From Bosea vaviloviae (lineage in GTDB: Bacteria; Pseudomonadota; Alphaproteobacteria; Rhizobiales; Beijerinckiaceae): 64,000 bases of DNA. The stretch is from the NCBI RefSeq assembly GCF_001741865.1, contig NZ_CP017147.1, positions 4,455,001 through 4,519,000 on the forward strand. The letters run 5' to 3'. The position numbers were made by a program, and so were the translations under genes. The notes beneath the pieces were generated by a model. It saw nothing but the letters and a program-made list of their open reading frames with translations. It did no database searches and was not told the origin of the DNA. Below are positions 1-10,535 of the stretch, one piece after another (position 1 is the first letter of the stretch; the number at the start of each line of letters is the position of its first letter).

Positions 1-245
1 GGATTATGCGCCTTCGTCGTCAGCACGACGGGATTCGTCGCCGCGTCGGCTTCGGCTGCAGTGACATGAGGCAGGAAGCTCTCGTCGGAATAGGTCCAGA
101 GATGATCGTCGAGCGCGCTCAGTCGCTCCGGGCTGGACAACTCGACCACGACCTTCTGCCCGCGCGAAACCGCCCGATCGAGAATCGTCGGCAGGACCTG
201 TTCGAGCGGGCGCGACTGCAGATGGAAGAACAGGATTTCCGGCAT
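1..245 (-). CDS. holC: DNA polymerase III chi subunit, partial (3' end outside window)
   Basis: The first 81 residues of a small protein beginning MPEILFFHLQ and running off the left edge. HolC is the chi accessory subunit of the DNA polymerase III clamp loader and contacts single-stranded DNA-binding protein. The N-terminus (a beta strand, then 'RPLEQVLP', then 'RGQKVVVE..SPERLSALDDHLWTY') matches the HolC fold, including the conserved 'LDDHLWTY..ESFLPH' stretch. It lies 48 bp downstream of pepA on the same strand, the pepA-holC order common in Proteobacteria. The C-terminal part cannot be judged. Confidence 0.88.
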   Translation of the reverse strand, partial: MPEILFFHLQSRPLEQVLPTILDRAVSRGQKVVVELSSPERLSALDDHLWTYSDESFLPHVTAAEADAATNPVVLTTKAHN

Positions 246-293
246 GAAAGCCTTTCTTTCCAAAATGTTGTGGGAGCGGTCTCCAAAATCGAA

Positions 294-1787
294 TCAGCTT
301 TCGTAGTGCTCCGCCACCAGATGGTCGAGCAGGCGCACGCCCCAGCCCGAGCCCCAGGAGCGGTTGGTCTCGGTGTTGGGCGAGCTCATGCCGGTGCCGG
401 CGATGTCGAGATGCACCCAGGGGGTGTCGTTGACATGGCGCTGCAGGAACTGAGCGGCGGTGATCGAGCCGCCATAGCGGCCGGCCGAGTTCTTCATGTC
501 GGCGAATTTCGAATCGATCATCTTGTCGTAGGCCGGCCCCAGCGGCATGCGCCAGACCGCCTCGCCGGTTGCCTTGCCGGCGGAGCTCAGTCGCTCCGAC
601 AGCTCGTCATTATTGGAGAACAGGCCGGCGTGTTCCTGCGCCAGGGCAACCAGGATCGCGCCGGTCAACGTCGCGAGATTGATCATGAATTTCGGCTTGA
701 ACTGATCTTGCGTGTACCAGAGCACATCCGCCAGCACGAGGCGGCCTTCCGCATCGGTGTTGATGATCTCGATCGTCTGCCCCGAGAGCGAAGTGACGAT
801 GTCGCCGGGGCGCTGGGCATTGCCGTCAGGCATGTTCTCGACGAGGCCGATCACGCCGATGGCGTTGACCTTGGCCTTGCGGGCGGCGAGCGCATGCATC
901 AGCCCGGTGACGCAGGCGGCGCCCGCCATGTCGCCCTTCATATCCTCCATGCCGGCGCCGGGCTTGAGCGAGATGCCGCCGGTGTCGAAGGTCACGCCTT
1001 TGCCGATGAAGGCGACAGGCTGGACGCCGGACTTCGCGCCGTTCCAGCGCATCACGACGACGCGACTTTCGCGGCGCGAGCCCTGGCCGACGGCGAGGAG
1101 CGCGCGCATGCCGATCTTCTTCAGCTGCTTCTCGTCGAGAACCTCGACCTCGACGCCGAGCTTCTCGAGCTTGGCCGCGCGATCGGCGAACTCTTCGGGG
1201 TAGAGAACATTGGGCGGCTCGTTGACGAGATCGCGCGCCAGTTCGACGCCGCCCGCAATCGCCTCGCGCGCCTTCAAGGCTTTCTTGAGCGCCGCGGGGT
1301 CGGACACCCGCAGCGTCACCGTAAGCGGCTCGGCCTCGTCCTTCTCCTTCGTCTTGGTCTTGTAGCGGTCGAAGGCGTAAGCGCGCAGCCGCATCCCAAG
1401 CGCGATGTCCGCGGTCTGGTCGGCCGTCGGCTCACCGTCCGGCAAGGCCAGAATCACGTCGGCGCTGCGGCCATGACCAAGTCGCCCGGCGATGGCGCCG
1501 CCAAGCTTGGCGAAATCGAGCTTACCACGCTCTGCTTCCGGGCCGACGCCGACGGCGATCAGGCGCTCATAGCCGGCTCCGTCAGGAGCCAGCAGGGTCA
1601 GCCCCGACAGCGCCTTGCCTTTGAAGCGCTCGGCCACGGCAGCGCGCGCGAGCAGGCTGCGGACGCCTTCGCCGAGCCATTCCTCGGCCGTCTTCGGCGG
1701 CGTCAACGCATCCGACACGAGAATCACGAGATCCTGGCCGGAGATTGCGTTCAGGGCTTTGACCTCGAGCTTCAGGCGCTGCGACAT
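294..1787 (-). CDS. pepA: Leucyl aminopeptidase (M17 family)
   Basis: A 497-residue cytosolic di-metal aminopeptidase that releases N-terminal residues from peptides. The C-terminal catalytic domain carries the metal-site lysine region '[10 protein letters not shown]' near residue 260 and the M17 signature NTDAEGRL near residue 340. The N-terminal domain (about 1-170) is the variable M17 N-domain. The start is taken at [12 protein letters not shown]; the open frame continues upstream to about 2432, but that extension is antisense to lptF. PepA is the usual neighbour of holC and is divergent from lptF, so the 159 bp between them should hold both promoters. Confidence 0.96.
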   Translation of the reverse strand: MSQRLKLEVKALNAISGQDLVILVSDALTPPKTAEEWLGEGVRSLLARAAVAERFKGKALSGLTLLAPDGAGYERLIAVGVGPEAERGKLDFAKLGGAIAGRLGHGRSADVILALPDGEPTADQTADIALGMRLRAYAFDRYKTKTKEKDEAEPLTVTLRVSDPAALKKALKAREAIAGGVELARDLVNEPPNVLYPEEFADRAAKLEKLGVEVEVLDEKQLKKIGMRALLAVGQGSRRESRVVVMRWNGAKSGVQPVAFIGKGVTFDTGGISLKPGAGMEDMKGDMAGAACVTGLMHALAARKAKVNAIGVIGLVENMPDGNAQRPGDIVTSLSGQTIEIINTDAEGRLVLADVLWYTQDQFKPKFMINLATLTGAILVALAQEHAGLFSNNDELSERLSSAGKATGEAVWRMPLGPAYDKMIDSKFADMKNSAGRYGGSITAAQFLQRHVNDTPWVHLDIAGTGMSSPNTETNRSWGSGWGVRLLDHLVAEHYES

Positions 1788-1946
1788 GACGGGCTCACGA
1801 TTTAGGGATTGGGGCGTCGGGAAGGGCGAAACGAGACGAACACAAACGATTCCCGTTTGCGCCTTGATTGCGCCTATACCATAGGGTGAGTTCGTCGAAC
1901 CGTCCAAGGGAGCCTCGCCTCCCAGCCTCGCATCGGAATCAGAAGC

Positions 1947-3137
1947 TTGTTCCTTAAGCGCCTCGACCGCTACATCCTGAAGATCGCGACGGTCGCGGCC
2001 ATCGTCCTGCTTGTCGGGCTGACGAGCGTGATCTGGGTCACGCAGGCCCTGCGCGAGGTCGATCTGATCACCGGCAAGGGCCAGACGGTCCTGATCTTCT
2101 TCACCGTCACGCTGCTTTCGCTGCCGGCGCTGGTCGCAGGCATCGCGCCGGTCGCGCTGTTCATGGCGACGCTCTACACGCTGAACCGGTTGAACAGCGA
2201 TTCCGAGCTGATCGTGATGAACGCGGCCGGCGTCGCGCCCCATCGCCTGACGCGTCCCTTCATCGTCCTGACGATCGCGACCTCTTTGATCGTCTGCTGG
2301 ATGACGCTGTCTGTGATGCCCGCGGGATTTCGCATGCTGCGCGACCTGATCACGCTGATTCGCGCGGATTTCGTCGCGAACGTGGTCAAGGAGGGCCAGT
2401 TCGTCTCCCTCGATTCCGGCGTGACCTTCCATTACCGCGAGAAATCGGGCGACGCGCTGGTCGGCATCTTCATGCAGGACAGGCGCGATCCGAAACAGCC
2501 TTCGATCTATATCGCCGAGCGCGGACGCACCGTCGATGTCGACGGCAACAGCTTCCTGATGCTGGAAAAGGGCACGATTCAGCGCGAGAATCGCCAGGAT
2601 ACGACCTCGATCATCTCGTTCGAGCGCTACGCGCTCAACCTGTCGGCACTATCGGGCGATCCGACGGGAGGGTCCGGCGAAGGCGATGGCGACAAGGTCA
2701 CCTACAAGCCACGCGAACGCTCGACCTGGGCGCTGCTGAACCAGGACCCCAATGAGAGCTATTACAAGCTCCAGGAGGGCCGTTTCCGCGCCGAATTGCA
2801 CAACAGGCTGTCGGCGCCGCTCTATCCAATCGCCTTCATGCTGATCGCCTTTGCGGCGATCGGCGAGGCGCGCACCACACGTCAGGGTCGCGCGGTCGCG
2901 CTCCAATCCGCCATTCTCATCGTCAGCGCGACGCGCATCGGCGCTTACGCCGCTTGGACGGCGAGCGTCAGATCAAGCTTCGCGGTCTGGCTGCTCTATA
3001 TCCTGCCGCTGGCCGCCATCGTCATCTCGGTTTCGCTTATCGTCTTCGGCCAAAGGCTGCGTCCTTTCCTGGGGCGCCTCACGGCGCCCTTGTTCGCGCC
3101 GTTCAACCTGCTCGCAGCAAGGCTTCGGCGCGCCTGA
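1947..3137 (+). CDS. lptF: LPS export ABC transporter permease LptF
   Basis: A 396-residue inner-membrane permease of the YjgP/YjgQ family. With LptG and the LptB ATPase it extracts lipopolysaccharide from the inner membrane and feeds the periplasmic bridge to LptD. Three hydrophobic segments lie in the first 120 residues and three near 290-365, flanking a periplasmic beta-rich domain, as expected. The start is a TTG (first residues [10 protein letters not shown] after the initiator); no in-frame ATG gives the normal N-terminus. The stop overlaps the lptG start as TGATG, implying translational coupling. Confidence 0.94.
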   Translation: MFLKRLDRYILKIATVAAIVLLVGLTSVIWVTQALREVDLITGKGQTVLIFFTVTLLSLPALVAGIAPVALFMATLYTLNRLNSDSELIVMNAAGVAPHRLTRPFIVLTIATSLIVCWMTLSVMPAGFRMLRDLITLIRADFVANVVKEGQFVSLDSGVTFHYREKSGDALVGIFMQDRRDPKQPSIYIAERGRTVDVDGNSFLMLEKGTIQRENRQDTTSIISFERYALNLSALSGDPTGGSGEGDGDKVTYKPRERSTWALLNQDPNESYYKLQEGRFRAELHNRLSAPLYPIAFMLIAFAAIGEARTTRQGRAVALQSAILIVSATRIGAYAAWTASVRSSFAVWLLYILPLAAIVISVSLIVFGQRLRPFLGRLTAPLFAPFNLLAARLRRA

Positions 3138-4225
3138 TGCTTCTGATCTCGACCTTTGGCCGCTATCTGACAAAGCGGTTCGCACGCGCCATCCTCGGCG
3201 TCTTCAGCACGTTCTTCTTCCTGATCGGAACGCTCGACTTCGTCGAGCTGATGCGGCGCGCGGGCGATTCGCCCATCGCCACGACACCGCTGATCATCCA
3301 GCTCGCGCTCTACCGCGCACCGGCAGTCGCCGAGCAGATCTTCCCGTTCGCGGCGCTGTTTGGCGGCATGTTCGCGCTGCTGACGCTGAGCCGGAAGCTT
3401 GAGCTCGTCGTCGCACGCTCGGTCGGCGTCTCGGCCTGGCAATTCCTGCAACCCGCCGCCCTGGTAGCGGTGGTCATCGGGCTGGTCTCGATCCTGATCT
3501 ACAACCCCGTGGCAGCCGAGCTGAAGCGCAAGGCCACCACGCTCGAACTGCGGCTGTTCGCCCGCACCGGGCAGACGGCCAGCGGCCAGGACATCTGGAT
3601 GCGGCAACGCAGCGTCGACGGCCAAGCGATCATCCGCGCCGCAGGCGCGCTGCCGGATGGCGACGGCCTCTCCGACGTCGCGATCTTCAATTTCGATGCC
3701 AATGGCGGCTTCGTCGAGCGGATCGACGCGAAACGCGCCGTGCTCTATCGAGGGCACTGGGAACTCACTGAAGCGCGCGTGATTTCCGCCATGGAAGAGC
3801 CGCAAAACTACAAGACCTACCTGCTCGCGACCACGCTGGAACCGGACCAGATGCGGCAAAGCTTCACACCGCCCGACGCAGTCGGCTTCTGGGCGATGCC
3901 CACGGTGATCGAGAGAACGCAGCGTGCCGGGCTCGATACGACACGCTATGAACTGCGCTATCAGTCACTTAAGGCGCGGCCGCTGCTGCTCGTCGCCATG
4001 GTTTTGGTCGCTGCGTCCGTTTCCTTAAGATTTTTCCGGTTTGGTGGGGTAACTAGACTGGTGATAGGTGGCGTGGCGGCCGGCTTCGTGCTGTATGTTG
4101 CAACGCAGCTGTCGGAGGAGCTCGGATCGTCGGGAATCGTCAATCCGATCGTCGCCGCGTGGCTGCCTGCGGCCGTCGGGACGATGCTGGGAGCCTTGGC
4201 CCTCCTTCATCAGGAAGATGGGTAA
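3137..4225 (+). CDS. lptG: LPS export ABC transporter permease LptG
   Basis: A 362-residue paralogue and partner of LptF. It begins [16 protein letters not shown], then has a strong TM segment (about 17-38), two more before residue 125, a periplasmic jelly-roll region, and three C-terminal TM segments (about 275-360), the canonical LptF/G topology. The ATG shares one base with the lptF stop codon, so translation is probably coupled. The frame extends upstream of 3137, but that part is antisense-like composition inside lptF. lptD follows after 36 bp in the same direction. Confidence 0.94.
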   Translation: MLLISTFGRYLTKRFARAILGVFSTFFFLIGTLDFVELMRRAGDSPIATTPLIIQLALYRAPAVAEQIFPFAALFGGMFALLTLSRKLELVVARSVGVSAWQFLQPAALVAVVIGLVSILIYNPVAAELKRKATTLELRLFARTGQTASGQDIWMRQRSVDGQAIIRAAGALPDGDGLSDVAIFNFDANGGFVERIDAKRAVLYRGHWELTEARVISAMEEPQNYKTYLLATTLEPDQMRQSFTPPDAVGFWAMPTVIERTQRAGLDTTRYELRYQSLKARPLLLVAMVLVAASVSLRFFRFGGVTRLVIGGVAAGFVLYVATQLSEELGSSGIVNPIVAAWLPAAVGTMLGALALLHQEDG

Positions 4226-4261
4226 GAGTACTGTGCCTATGGTTAATTTAGGATTGAGCGT

Positions 4262-6820
4262 ATGAATGTGGGCGTGAGACGCATGGCGCGCTTTGCTACG
4301 GCGACCGCCCTCGCCTCGAGCTTGGCCTATATGCTGACGGCCGGCGGCATTGCCGTCGCGCAAGCGCCTGCTGCTGCCCAGAATCCCGCCGGGGCCAAAC
4401 CGCAAGCCGGAGCCAAACCGCAGGAGCGGATGGTCGTCGATGCCCGCGAACTGGTCTACGACAAGGACAACAACACCGTTTCCGCCGTCGGCGACGTCCA
4501 GATCCTCTATCAGGGGCGGACGATCGAGGCCGACAAGGTTGTCTATGACCGCGCCAGCAAGCGCGTCATCGCCACTGGAAACGCCCGGATCACCGAGACC
4601 AACGGCACGGTCATCAGCGGCGACCATTTCAACCTGACCGACGATTTCCGCGACGGCTTCATCGATTCGCTGCGCGTGGTGAACCCCGACAAAACGCGTT
4701 TTACCGCGCCGCGCGGCGAGCGTACCGACGGCGAGACCTTCATCTTCGACAAGGGCATCTACACGGCCTGCGAGCCCTGCAAGGACAACCCGGAAAGACC
4801 GCCGCTCTGGCAGGTGCGCGCCGCGCGGATCATCCACAAGAAGTCCGAGCAGACGATCTATTACGAGGATGCCCGCCTCGAATTCCTCGGCGTGCCGATG
4901 GCCTATGTGCCTTACATGTCGGGTCCGGATTCGACGGTGAAGCGGAAATCCGGTTTCCTCTCGCCGAAATTCCTGAATACGGGAGCGCTCGGCTATGGCG
5001 TCGGCCTGCCATATTTCCTGAATTTGGCGCCCGATTACGACCTGACGATCACGCCGACCTATCTGACGCGCCAGGGCCTGCTCGGCCAGGTGGAATGGCG
5101 CCAGCGTCTCGTCAACGGCGCCTACAAGATCCGCGCTACGGGCATTTTCCAGCAGGACCAGACCGCGTTCCTGGCAACACCGCTGGGCGCCGGCGACAAG
5201 GAGTTCCGCGGGTCGATCGAATCGAACGGCAAGTTCTACCTGAACCCGCGCTGGTCGTTCGGCTGGAACGTGGCGATGTCGACCGACCGCTGGTTCTACA
5301 AGAACTATCGCATCACCAATGAGAGCATCAGCTCGACGACCTATCTGCAGGAGTCGATCTCGACGGTCTATCTCAACGGGCAGAGCGAGACAGCCTGGTT
5401 CGACATGCGCGGCTATTATTTCCAGCCGCTGACCTCGACCGATTGGCAGAAGCAGCAGCCCGTGGTGCTGCCGGTCATCGACTATGACAAGCGCATCAAC
5501 AAGCCGTCCTTCCTCGGCGGTGAATTGACCTTCAACGCCAATGTCACTGCCCTGCACCGCGACGCGACGGCCTATCAGCAGATCCCGAGCCAGAGCGCCT
5601 ATCTGGTCACGACGCCGTCCTATTCGCTCTATGATGGCTGCGCGGTCTATCAGAAGAGCACCTGCCTGGTGCGTGGCCTCGCCGGCAATACCGCGCGCGC
5701 CACAGCCGAAGTCTCATGGCGGCGCAACTTCATCGATTCGATCGGCCAGGTCTGGACGCCTTACGCCTCGCTGCGCGCCGATGTGTTCTCGATCAATCCG
5801 TCGACCACCGGCTACGCCAATGCCAATGCCACGACGATCGCCGACACCTCGGACGAGATGTTCGGCCGGGCGATGCCGGCGATCGGCCTGATGTATCGCT
5901 ATCCGTTCGTCGCCAAGACGAGCTGGGGAACGCATATCATCGAGCCTGTCGCGCAGATCATCGCGCGCCCGAACGAGACGAGCAGCCTGCGCGTCGCGAA
6001 CGAGGATTCGCAGAGCCTGGTCTTCGACGACACCAACCTGTTCGAATGGAGCAGCAAGTTCTCGGGATATGACCGGCTCGAAGGTGGCACGCGCGCCAAT
6101 GTCGGTGCCCGCTATACCGGGCGCTTTGGCACCGATGGCTACGCCAACGCCTTGTTCGGACAATCTTACAGCATCGCCGGGCGCAACTCCTTCGCTCGCG
6201 GGGATCTGGTCAATACCGGGCTCGATTCCGGCCTCGACACAAGCCGCTCGGATTATGTCGCGCGCGCCCAGATCTCGCCCTTCAAGAATTTCGTCCTGAC
6301 GGGCGCGGCTCGCCTGAACGAGAGCACCTTCGAGGCACAGCGCATTGATGCGGGGGCGACCTATAGCAACAGCATCTTCAGCGCGACGGTCGGCTATGGC
6401 CGCTATGAGCCGCAGCCCGATCTCGGCATCCCGCGCCGGCGCGAAGGCCTGTCGCTCAACGGCTCGGTCCTGGTCGCACAGAACTGGCGCGTGCGGGCCG
6501 GCGTACTGTTCGACCTCGACAAGTACAAATACGACCGCGAAGTCTGGCGCGCCAGCTATGCCGCGGGAACCGCGACCATCGCCACTTACCCGAACACGAC
6601 TCCGTTCCAGACGGCCTCGACCTCGTTCGGCGTGAACTACACCGACGAGTGCACCATTTTCGACGTCAGCTACACGCAGAACTACGCTGACAAGCAGGTC
6701 TCCGGCACGAACAAAGACACCCGCACGATCATGTTCAAGCTCGAGCTCAAGACGCTCGGACAGATCACTTATTCCCAGAATCTCGGTGGCTCTTCGACCG
6801 GCGACGGCGTCAGCCAGTGA
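4262..6820 (+). CDS. lptD: LPS-assembly outer membrane protein LptD
   Basis: An 852-residue outer-membrane translocon that inserts LPS into the outer leaflet together with LptE. A signal peptide ends near 'GGIAVAQA' (about residue 34), followed by an Ala/Pro/Lys-rich stretch. Next comes an LptA-like OstA domain (about 55-170, '[21 protein letters not shown]') and a large beta-barrel domain to the end. The cysteine pair in 'YTACEPCKD' and the late '[14 protein letters not shown]' motif are typical. It completes an lptF-lptG-lptD run. No surA-like gene follows; pdxA comes directly after. Confidence 0.95.
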   Translation: MNVGVRRMARFATATALASSLAYMLTAGGIAVAQAPAAAQNPAGAKPQAGAKPQERMVVDARELVYDKDNNTVSAVGDVQILYQGRTIEADKVVYDRASKRVIATGNARITETNGTVISGDHFNLTDDFRDGFIDSLRVVNPDKTRFTAPRGERTDGETFIFDKGIYTACEPCKDNPERPPLWQVRAARIIHKKSEQTIYYEDARLEFLGVPMAYVPYMSGPDSTVKRKSGFLSPKFLNTGALGYGVGLPYFLNLAPDYDLTITPTYLTRQGLLGQVEWRQRLVNGAYKIRATGIFQQDQTAFLATPLGAGDKEFRGSIESNGKFYLNPRWSFGWNVAMSTDRWFYKNYRITNESISSTTYLQESISTVYLNGQSETAWFDMRGYYFQPLTSTDWQKQQPVVLPVIDYDKRINKPSFLGGELTFNANVTALHRDATAYQQIPSQSAYLVTTPSYSLYDGCAVYQKSTCLVRGLAGNTARATAEVSWRRNFIDSIGQVWTPYASLRADVFSINPSTTGYANANATTIADTSDEMFGRAMPAIGLMYRYPFVAKTSWGTHIIEPVAQIIARPNETSSLRVANEDSQSLVFDDTNLFEWSSKFSGYDRLEGGTRANVGARYTGRFGTDGYANALFGQSYSIAGRNSFARGDLVNTGLDSGLDTSRSDYVARAQISPFKNFVLTGAARLNESTFEAQRIDAGATYSNSIFSATVGYGRYEPQPDLGIPRRREGLSLNGSVLVAQNWRVRAGVLFDLDKYKYDREVWRASYAAGTATIATYPNTTPFQTASTSFGVNYTDECTIFDVSYTQNYADKQVSGTNKDTRTIMFKLELKTLGQITYSQNLGGSSTGDGVSQ

Positions 6821-6854
6821 CGCCGACTGGCATCGACCCCTCGCGGAGGCAAAG

Positions 6855-7871
6855 GTGCCAGCGCCGCCCCTGGCCCTGACGCAGGGCGACCCCGCCGGAA
6901 TCGGCCCAGAACTCGCATTGCTGGCCTGGCGCGAACGCGAACAGCGCGTGCTGCCCGCCTTTGCCTGCATCACGGATATCGACCATCTTGCGCAGACAGC
7001 GCAAAAGCTCGGGCTCGATGTGCCGCTGATCGCCTGCGAATGGGATGCGGTGAACCGCTCCTTCGCGAAGGCCTTGCCCGTCATCGCGCATGGTCACGCC
7101 GTGACGGCAATGCCGGGACAGCCGGATCCGGCATCGGCTTCGGGCACGATCGGCTCGATCACCTCTGCGGTCGCGGCTGTGAGGCAAGGACAGGCCTCTG
7201 CCGTCGTCACCAACCCGATCGCCAAATCCGTGCTCTATGCCGCCGGCTTCGCCCATCCCGGCCACACGGAATTCCTTGCGCATCTCGCCGCTGATGGCGG
7301 CGCGCCGCCTCACCCGGTCATGATGCTGTGGTGCGAGGACCTCGCAGTCGTTCCCGTCACGATCCATATCCCGCTGCGGTTGGTGCCGGAGGCTCTGACG
7401 CAGGAGCTGATCGTCGAAACCGGCCGGATCGTCGCCGGTGAATTATCGCGCCGCTTCGGCATCGCCTCGCCCCGCATCGCAGTCAGCGGCCTGAACCCGC
7501 ATGCAGGCGAAGGCGGCGCGCTCGGGCGCGAAGACGATGAGGTGGTCGCGCCTGCCATCGCCAGGCTGCGGGCGCTGGGCATCGAGGCGCGCGGCCCCTA
7601 CCCGGCCGACACGATGTTCCATGCCCGGGCCCGCGCTGGCTATGATGTCGCGCTGGCCATGTACCATGACCAGGCGCTGATCCCGATCAAGACGATCGCC
7701 TTCGACGAGGGGGTGAACGTCACGCTCGGCTTGCCCTTCATCCGAACCTCTCCCGACCACGGCACCGCCTTCGACATTGCCGGGCAAGGCATCGCCCGGC
7801 CGGACAGCCTCTGCGCCGCGCTGCGGCTTGCCGCACGCATGGCGGCGCAACCCATGCAGGCTTCGGCGTGA
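6855..7871 (+). CDS. pdxA: 4-hydroxythreonine-4-phosphate dehydrogenase
   Basis: A 338-residue enzyme of pyridoxal-5'-phosphate synthesis (DXP-dependent route), oxidising 4-phosphohydroxy-L-threonine with NAD(P). Motifs in order: GDPAGIGPE (about 10), TNPIAKS (about 118), GHTEFL with a metal-binding His (about 136), LNPHAGEGG (about 213), [11 protein letters not shown] (about 270) and SPDHGTAFD (about 298). The GTG at 6855 is chosen because GGAGG lies at 6845-6849 with good spacing; an upstream GTG at 6786 would overlap lptD. The last bases overlap the rsmA start (GTGA). Confidence 0.95.
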   Translation: MPAPPLALTQGDPAGIGPELALLAWREREQRVLPAFACITDIDHLAQTAQKLGLDVPLIACEWDAVNRSFAKALPVIAHGHAVTAMPGQPDPASASGTIGSITSAVAAVRQGQASAVVTNPIAKSVLYAAGFAHPGHTEFLAHLAADGGAPPHPVMMLWCEDLAVVPVTIHIPLRLVPEALTQELIVETGRIVAGELSRRFGIASPRIAVSGLNPHAGEGGALGREDDEVVAPAIARLRALGIEARGPYPADTMFHARARAGYDVALAMYHDQALIPIKTIAFDEGVNVTLGLPFIRTSPDHGTAFDIAGQGIARPDSLCAALRLAARMAAQPMQASA

Positions 7872-8716
7872 GCCAGATCGACACCCTGCCGCCCCTGCGC
7901 GACGTGGTCGAGCGCCACGGCCTCATGGCCCAGAAAGCGCTCGGGCAGAACTTCCTGTTCGACCTCAACCTGACGGGACGAATCGCACGGGCGGCCGGTC
8001 CGCTGGAGGGCGAGACCGTGGTTGAGATCGGACCAGGCCCCGGCGGGTTGACGCGAGCCCTGCTGGCCAATGGCGCCGGACGGGTGATCGCGATCGAGCG
8101 CGACCGGCGCTGCCTGCCCGCGCTGGCGGAGATCGCCGCGCATTATCCAGGTCGTCTGGAGGTCATCGACGGCGATGCGCTAGCTGTCGATCTCAGACCG
8201 CATCTTGCCGGCAAACCGGCCCGCATCGTCGCGAACCTGCCCTATAATATCGGCACGCCGCTGCTCGTGGGCTGGCTCAGCCTCGACACCTGGCCGCCCT
8301 GGTGGCAATCGCTGACGCTGATGTTCCAGCGCGAGGTCGCCGAGCGGATCGTGGCGACGCCAGAGGAGCGCGCCGATTACGGCCGGCTCGCCGTGCTGTG
8401 CAACTGGCTTTGCGACACGAAAATTCTGTTCGACGTGCCGCGCACCGCCTTCGTGCCCCAGCCGAAGATCACCTCCTCGATCGTGCAGCTCATTCCGCGC
8501 GCCGAGCCGGAGCCTTGCGACCGGCGCCTGCTCGAGCGGATCACGCTTGCCGCCTTCGGCCAGCGGCGCAAGATGCTGCGCCAGAGCCTGAAGCCGATCC
8601 TGTCGGATCCGCTGCCGCTGATCGAGGAAGCCGGACTTGCGCCGACGGCCCGGGCCGAGGAAATCCCGGTCTCGGGTTTCGTGCGGCTCGCCAACGCCTT
8701 GGCGCGGCGGCGCTGA
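7868..8716 (+). CDS. rsmA: 16S rRNA dimethyladenosine transferase
   Basis: A 282-residue SAM-dependent methyltransferase that dimethylates two adjacent adenosines near the 3' end of 16S rRNA (KsgA). It shows '[16 protein letters not shown]' at the N-terminus, the SAM loop [11 protein letters not shown] (about 52) and the catalytic [11 protein letters not shown] motif (about 123). The C-terminal helical domain contains '[13 protein letters not shown]'. The start is a GTG overlapping the pdxA stop by four bases, so translation is coupled. The pdxA-rsmA pairing is conserved across Proteobacteria. Confidence 0.96.
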   Translation: MSQIDTLPPLRDVVERHGLMAQKALGQNFLFDLNLTGRIARAAGPLEGETVVEIGPGPGGLTRALLANGAGRVIAIERDRRCLPALAEIAAHYPGRLEVIDGDALAVDLRPHLAGKPARIVANLPYNIGTPLLVGWLSLDTWPPWWQSLTLMFQREVAERIVATPEERADYGRLAVLCNWLCDTKILFDVPRTAFVPQPKITSSIVQLIPRAEPEPCDRRLLERITLAAFGQRRKMLRQSLKPILSDPLPLIEEAGLAPTARAEEIPVSGFVRLANALARRR

Positions 8717-8768
8717 CCAGGCAGGGTGCCGGTGGTCCAAGGATGCCGATGGCCAAGGCCCTGGTCTT

Positions 8769-8813
8769 GCATCGGCTCGCCCGAATGCCGGCTCGCAGGT
8801 TGCGGGCCGATGC
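8769..8813. repeat. Decayed intergenic palindrome (CCGAAAACCGG family)
   Basis: GCATCGGC (8769-8776) is mirrored by GCCGATGC (8806-8813), with CCCG/CGGG inside. By eye the element lines up with the intact copy at 56379-56428 (TTGCATCGGCC ... CGGGCCGATGCAA), but its central AAAACCGG/TTTT arms have diverged. It lies between rsmA and the TctC-like gene and probably acts after transcription of rsmA, if at all. Confidence 0.6.
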
Positions 8814-8841
8814 TCTGGTTCGCCGTCAGGAGGTCGCGCCG

Positions 8842-9837
8842 ATGCGTCGCGCCATCGTGTCCTTGTTGAGCTGCATCACGGTCGCCGCCGGCTTGACCGG
8901 CGTTTGCCCGGCTCAAGCTCAGCCGACGGATTATCCGGTGAAGCCGGTCCGGATCATCGTCGGCTTCGCAGCGGGCGGCGCGCCCGATGCGCTTGCCCGC
9001 ATCGTCGCCGAGAAGCTGACGCAACGCTGGGGCAAGCCGGTCATGGTCGAGAACCGGGTCGGCGCCCAAGGCAACACCGCCATGGCCGCCGTCGCCAAGG
9101 CGGAGGCCGACGGCTACACGCTGGCGCTGATGCCGGTCGGCAATGCAGCGGTCAATCCGGCGCTGTTTGCCAATCTGCCCTATGATCCGGTCAAGGATTT
9201 CACCCCGATCACGCAAATCGCCAGCGTCGAGAACGTGCTGGTCGTTGGTTCCGGATCGCCGATCGCGACCGCGCAAGATATGCTGGCGCGTGGGCGGCCC
9301 GGCCCGAACCAGCGAGGCCTGACCTACGCGTCTCCCGGTGCCGGCAGCCTGGCCCATCTCGCCGCCGAATTATTGGCGCGCTCGACCGGCCTATCGATGA
9401 CACATGTACCTTATCGCGGGGTCGCGCCGGCCCTGACCGACGTCCTGCGCGGCGATGTCGACCTGATCTTTGCGCAGCTCTCAACCGCCAAACCCTTGAT
9501 CGATAGCGGCCAGTTGCGGGCGCTCGGGCTCGCCAGCGCGCGGCGCAGCGCGGTGATGCCGGAATTGCCGACCATCGCCGAGGCCTTCGGATTGCCGGGC
9601 TTCGAGGCCGTCTCCTGGTATGCGCTGATGGCGCCTGCGGCGACGCCAGCCCCGATCGTCGCGAAGCTGAACGAAGCCGCGTCCCAAGCGATCAGATCCG
9701 CCGATGTTGCTGAGGCCATGCAGGCCCAGGGCGCAACGCCGATAGGCAACTCGCCGGCCGAGCTTGCGGCGGTAATCGCGGCCGACAGCGCGCGCTGGTC
9801 CAAGCTCGTCCGCGAGGCGGGCATCCAGCCGAACTGA
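8842..9837 (+). CDS. Bug/TctC-family tripartite tricarboxylate-type binding protein (orphan)
   Basis: A 331-residue periplasmic solute-binding protein. The signal peptide covers about residues 1-26 (ends 'VCPAQA'), and the mature start PTDYPVKPVRIIVGF is diagnostic for Bug receptors. Further family motifs are 'GGAPDALARIVAEKLTQRWG', 'VENRVGAQGN' and 'YASPGAGSLAHLAAELL'. The ATG at 8842 has AGGAGG at 8828-8833 with 8 bp spacing. No TctA/TctB membrane genes are nearby, so it is an orphan receptor; the ligand (a carboxylate in characterised members) cannot be predicted. It interrupts the rsmA-gmk neighbourhood and is preceded by a decayed palindrome. Confidence 0.88.
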   Translation: MRRAIVSLLSCITVAAGLTGVCPAQAQPTDYPVKPVRIIVGFAAGGAPDALARIVAEKLTQRWGKPVMVENRVGAQGNTAMAAVAKAEADGYTLALMPVGNAAVNPALFANLPYDPVKDFTPITQIASVENVLVVGSGSPIATAQDMLARGRPGPNQRGLTYASPGAGSLAHLAAELLARSTGLSMTHVPYRGVAPALTDVLRGDVDLIFAQLSTAKPLIDSGQLRALGLASARRSAVMPELPTIAEAFGLPGFEAVSWYALMAPAATPAPIVAKLNEAASQAIRSADVAEAMQAQGATPIGNSPAELAAVIAADSARWSKLVREAGIQPN

Positions 9838-9881
9838 CACGCCAGAGCCGGATCCCGCCTTTCGAGCCGATGCTCCGGCCG

Positions 9882-10529
9882 CTACGCCAGAGCCTCGCCG
9901 AGCAGGCGATCGACGAAATCCTTGAGGCCGGTCGCGCGGCTGCGCTTCAGCCGCTCCGCCGTCAGGATCGCCTTGATCGATTCATAGGCCGCGCCGAGAT
10001 CGTCATTGACGATGACGTAGTCGTATTTCTCCCAGCGCGCGATCTCGTCACGGGCGTTGCCGAGGCGCTTGGCGATAACCTCGGGAGCATCCTCGGCGCG
10101 GCGCACGAGCCTAGAGCGCAATTCGGCCATGGAAGGCGGCAGGATGAAGATGGTGACGACATCTTCGCGCGCTTTCTTGACGATCTGCTGGGTGCCCTGC
10201 CAGTCGATGTCGAAGAGCACGTCCCGGCCATCGGCGAGCGACGTCTCGACATCCTTGCGCGGCGTTCCATAGCCATTCCCATGGACCTCGGCCCACTCGA
10301 GCAGCTCGTTGTGCTGGCGCATGGCGTCGAACGTCGCGCGATCGATGAAACGGTAATGCACGCCGTCGATCTCGGAGGGGCGCTTGAGCCGCGTCGTCAC
10401 CGAGATCGACAAATCGAGATTGTTCTCGTTCTGCGACAGATTGCGCGTCAGCGTCGACTTTCCCGCTCCCGACGGCGAGGACAGGATCAACATAAGCCCG
10501 CGGCGGGCCGGGCGAACGGCGTCAGCCAT
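9882..10529 (-). CDS. gmk: Guanylate kinase
   Basis: A 215-residue enzyme phosphorylating GMP to GDP with ATP. The P-loop [10 protein letters not shown] lies at residues 17-26. The GMP-binding region contains '[19 protein letters not shown]', and the lid and C-terminal helix read '[21 protein letters not shown]'. It follows yicC after a 6-bp gap as the last gene of the fab-mltG-yicC run, an order common in Hyphomicrobiales. Confidence 0.96.
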   Translation of the reverse strand: MADAVRPARRGLMLILSSPSGAGKSTLTRNLSQNENNLDLSISVTTRLKRPSEIDGVHYRFIDRATFDAMRQHNELLEWAEVHGNGYGTPRKDVETSLADGRDVLFDIDWQGTQQIVKKAREDVVTIFILPPSMAELRSRLVRRAEDAPEVIAKRLGNARDEIARWEKYDYVIVNDDLGAAYESIKAILTAERLKRSRATGLKDFVDRLLGEALA

Positions 10530-10535
10530 CAGCGC

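Noticed and set aside
6..1805. A 599-codon plus-strand frame over holC and pepA
   Set aside because: Antisense to pepA with Arg/Ala/Gly shadow composition; the pepA motifs on the minus strand are clear.
1788..2432. N-terminal extension of pepA
   Set aside because: It would run antisense through lptF and adds a Gln/Arg/Asp-rich leader not seen in M17 enzymes.
8302..8841. N-terminal extension of the TctC-like protein into rsmA
   Set aside because: The signal peptide and a strong ribosome-binding site place the start at 8842.
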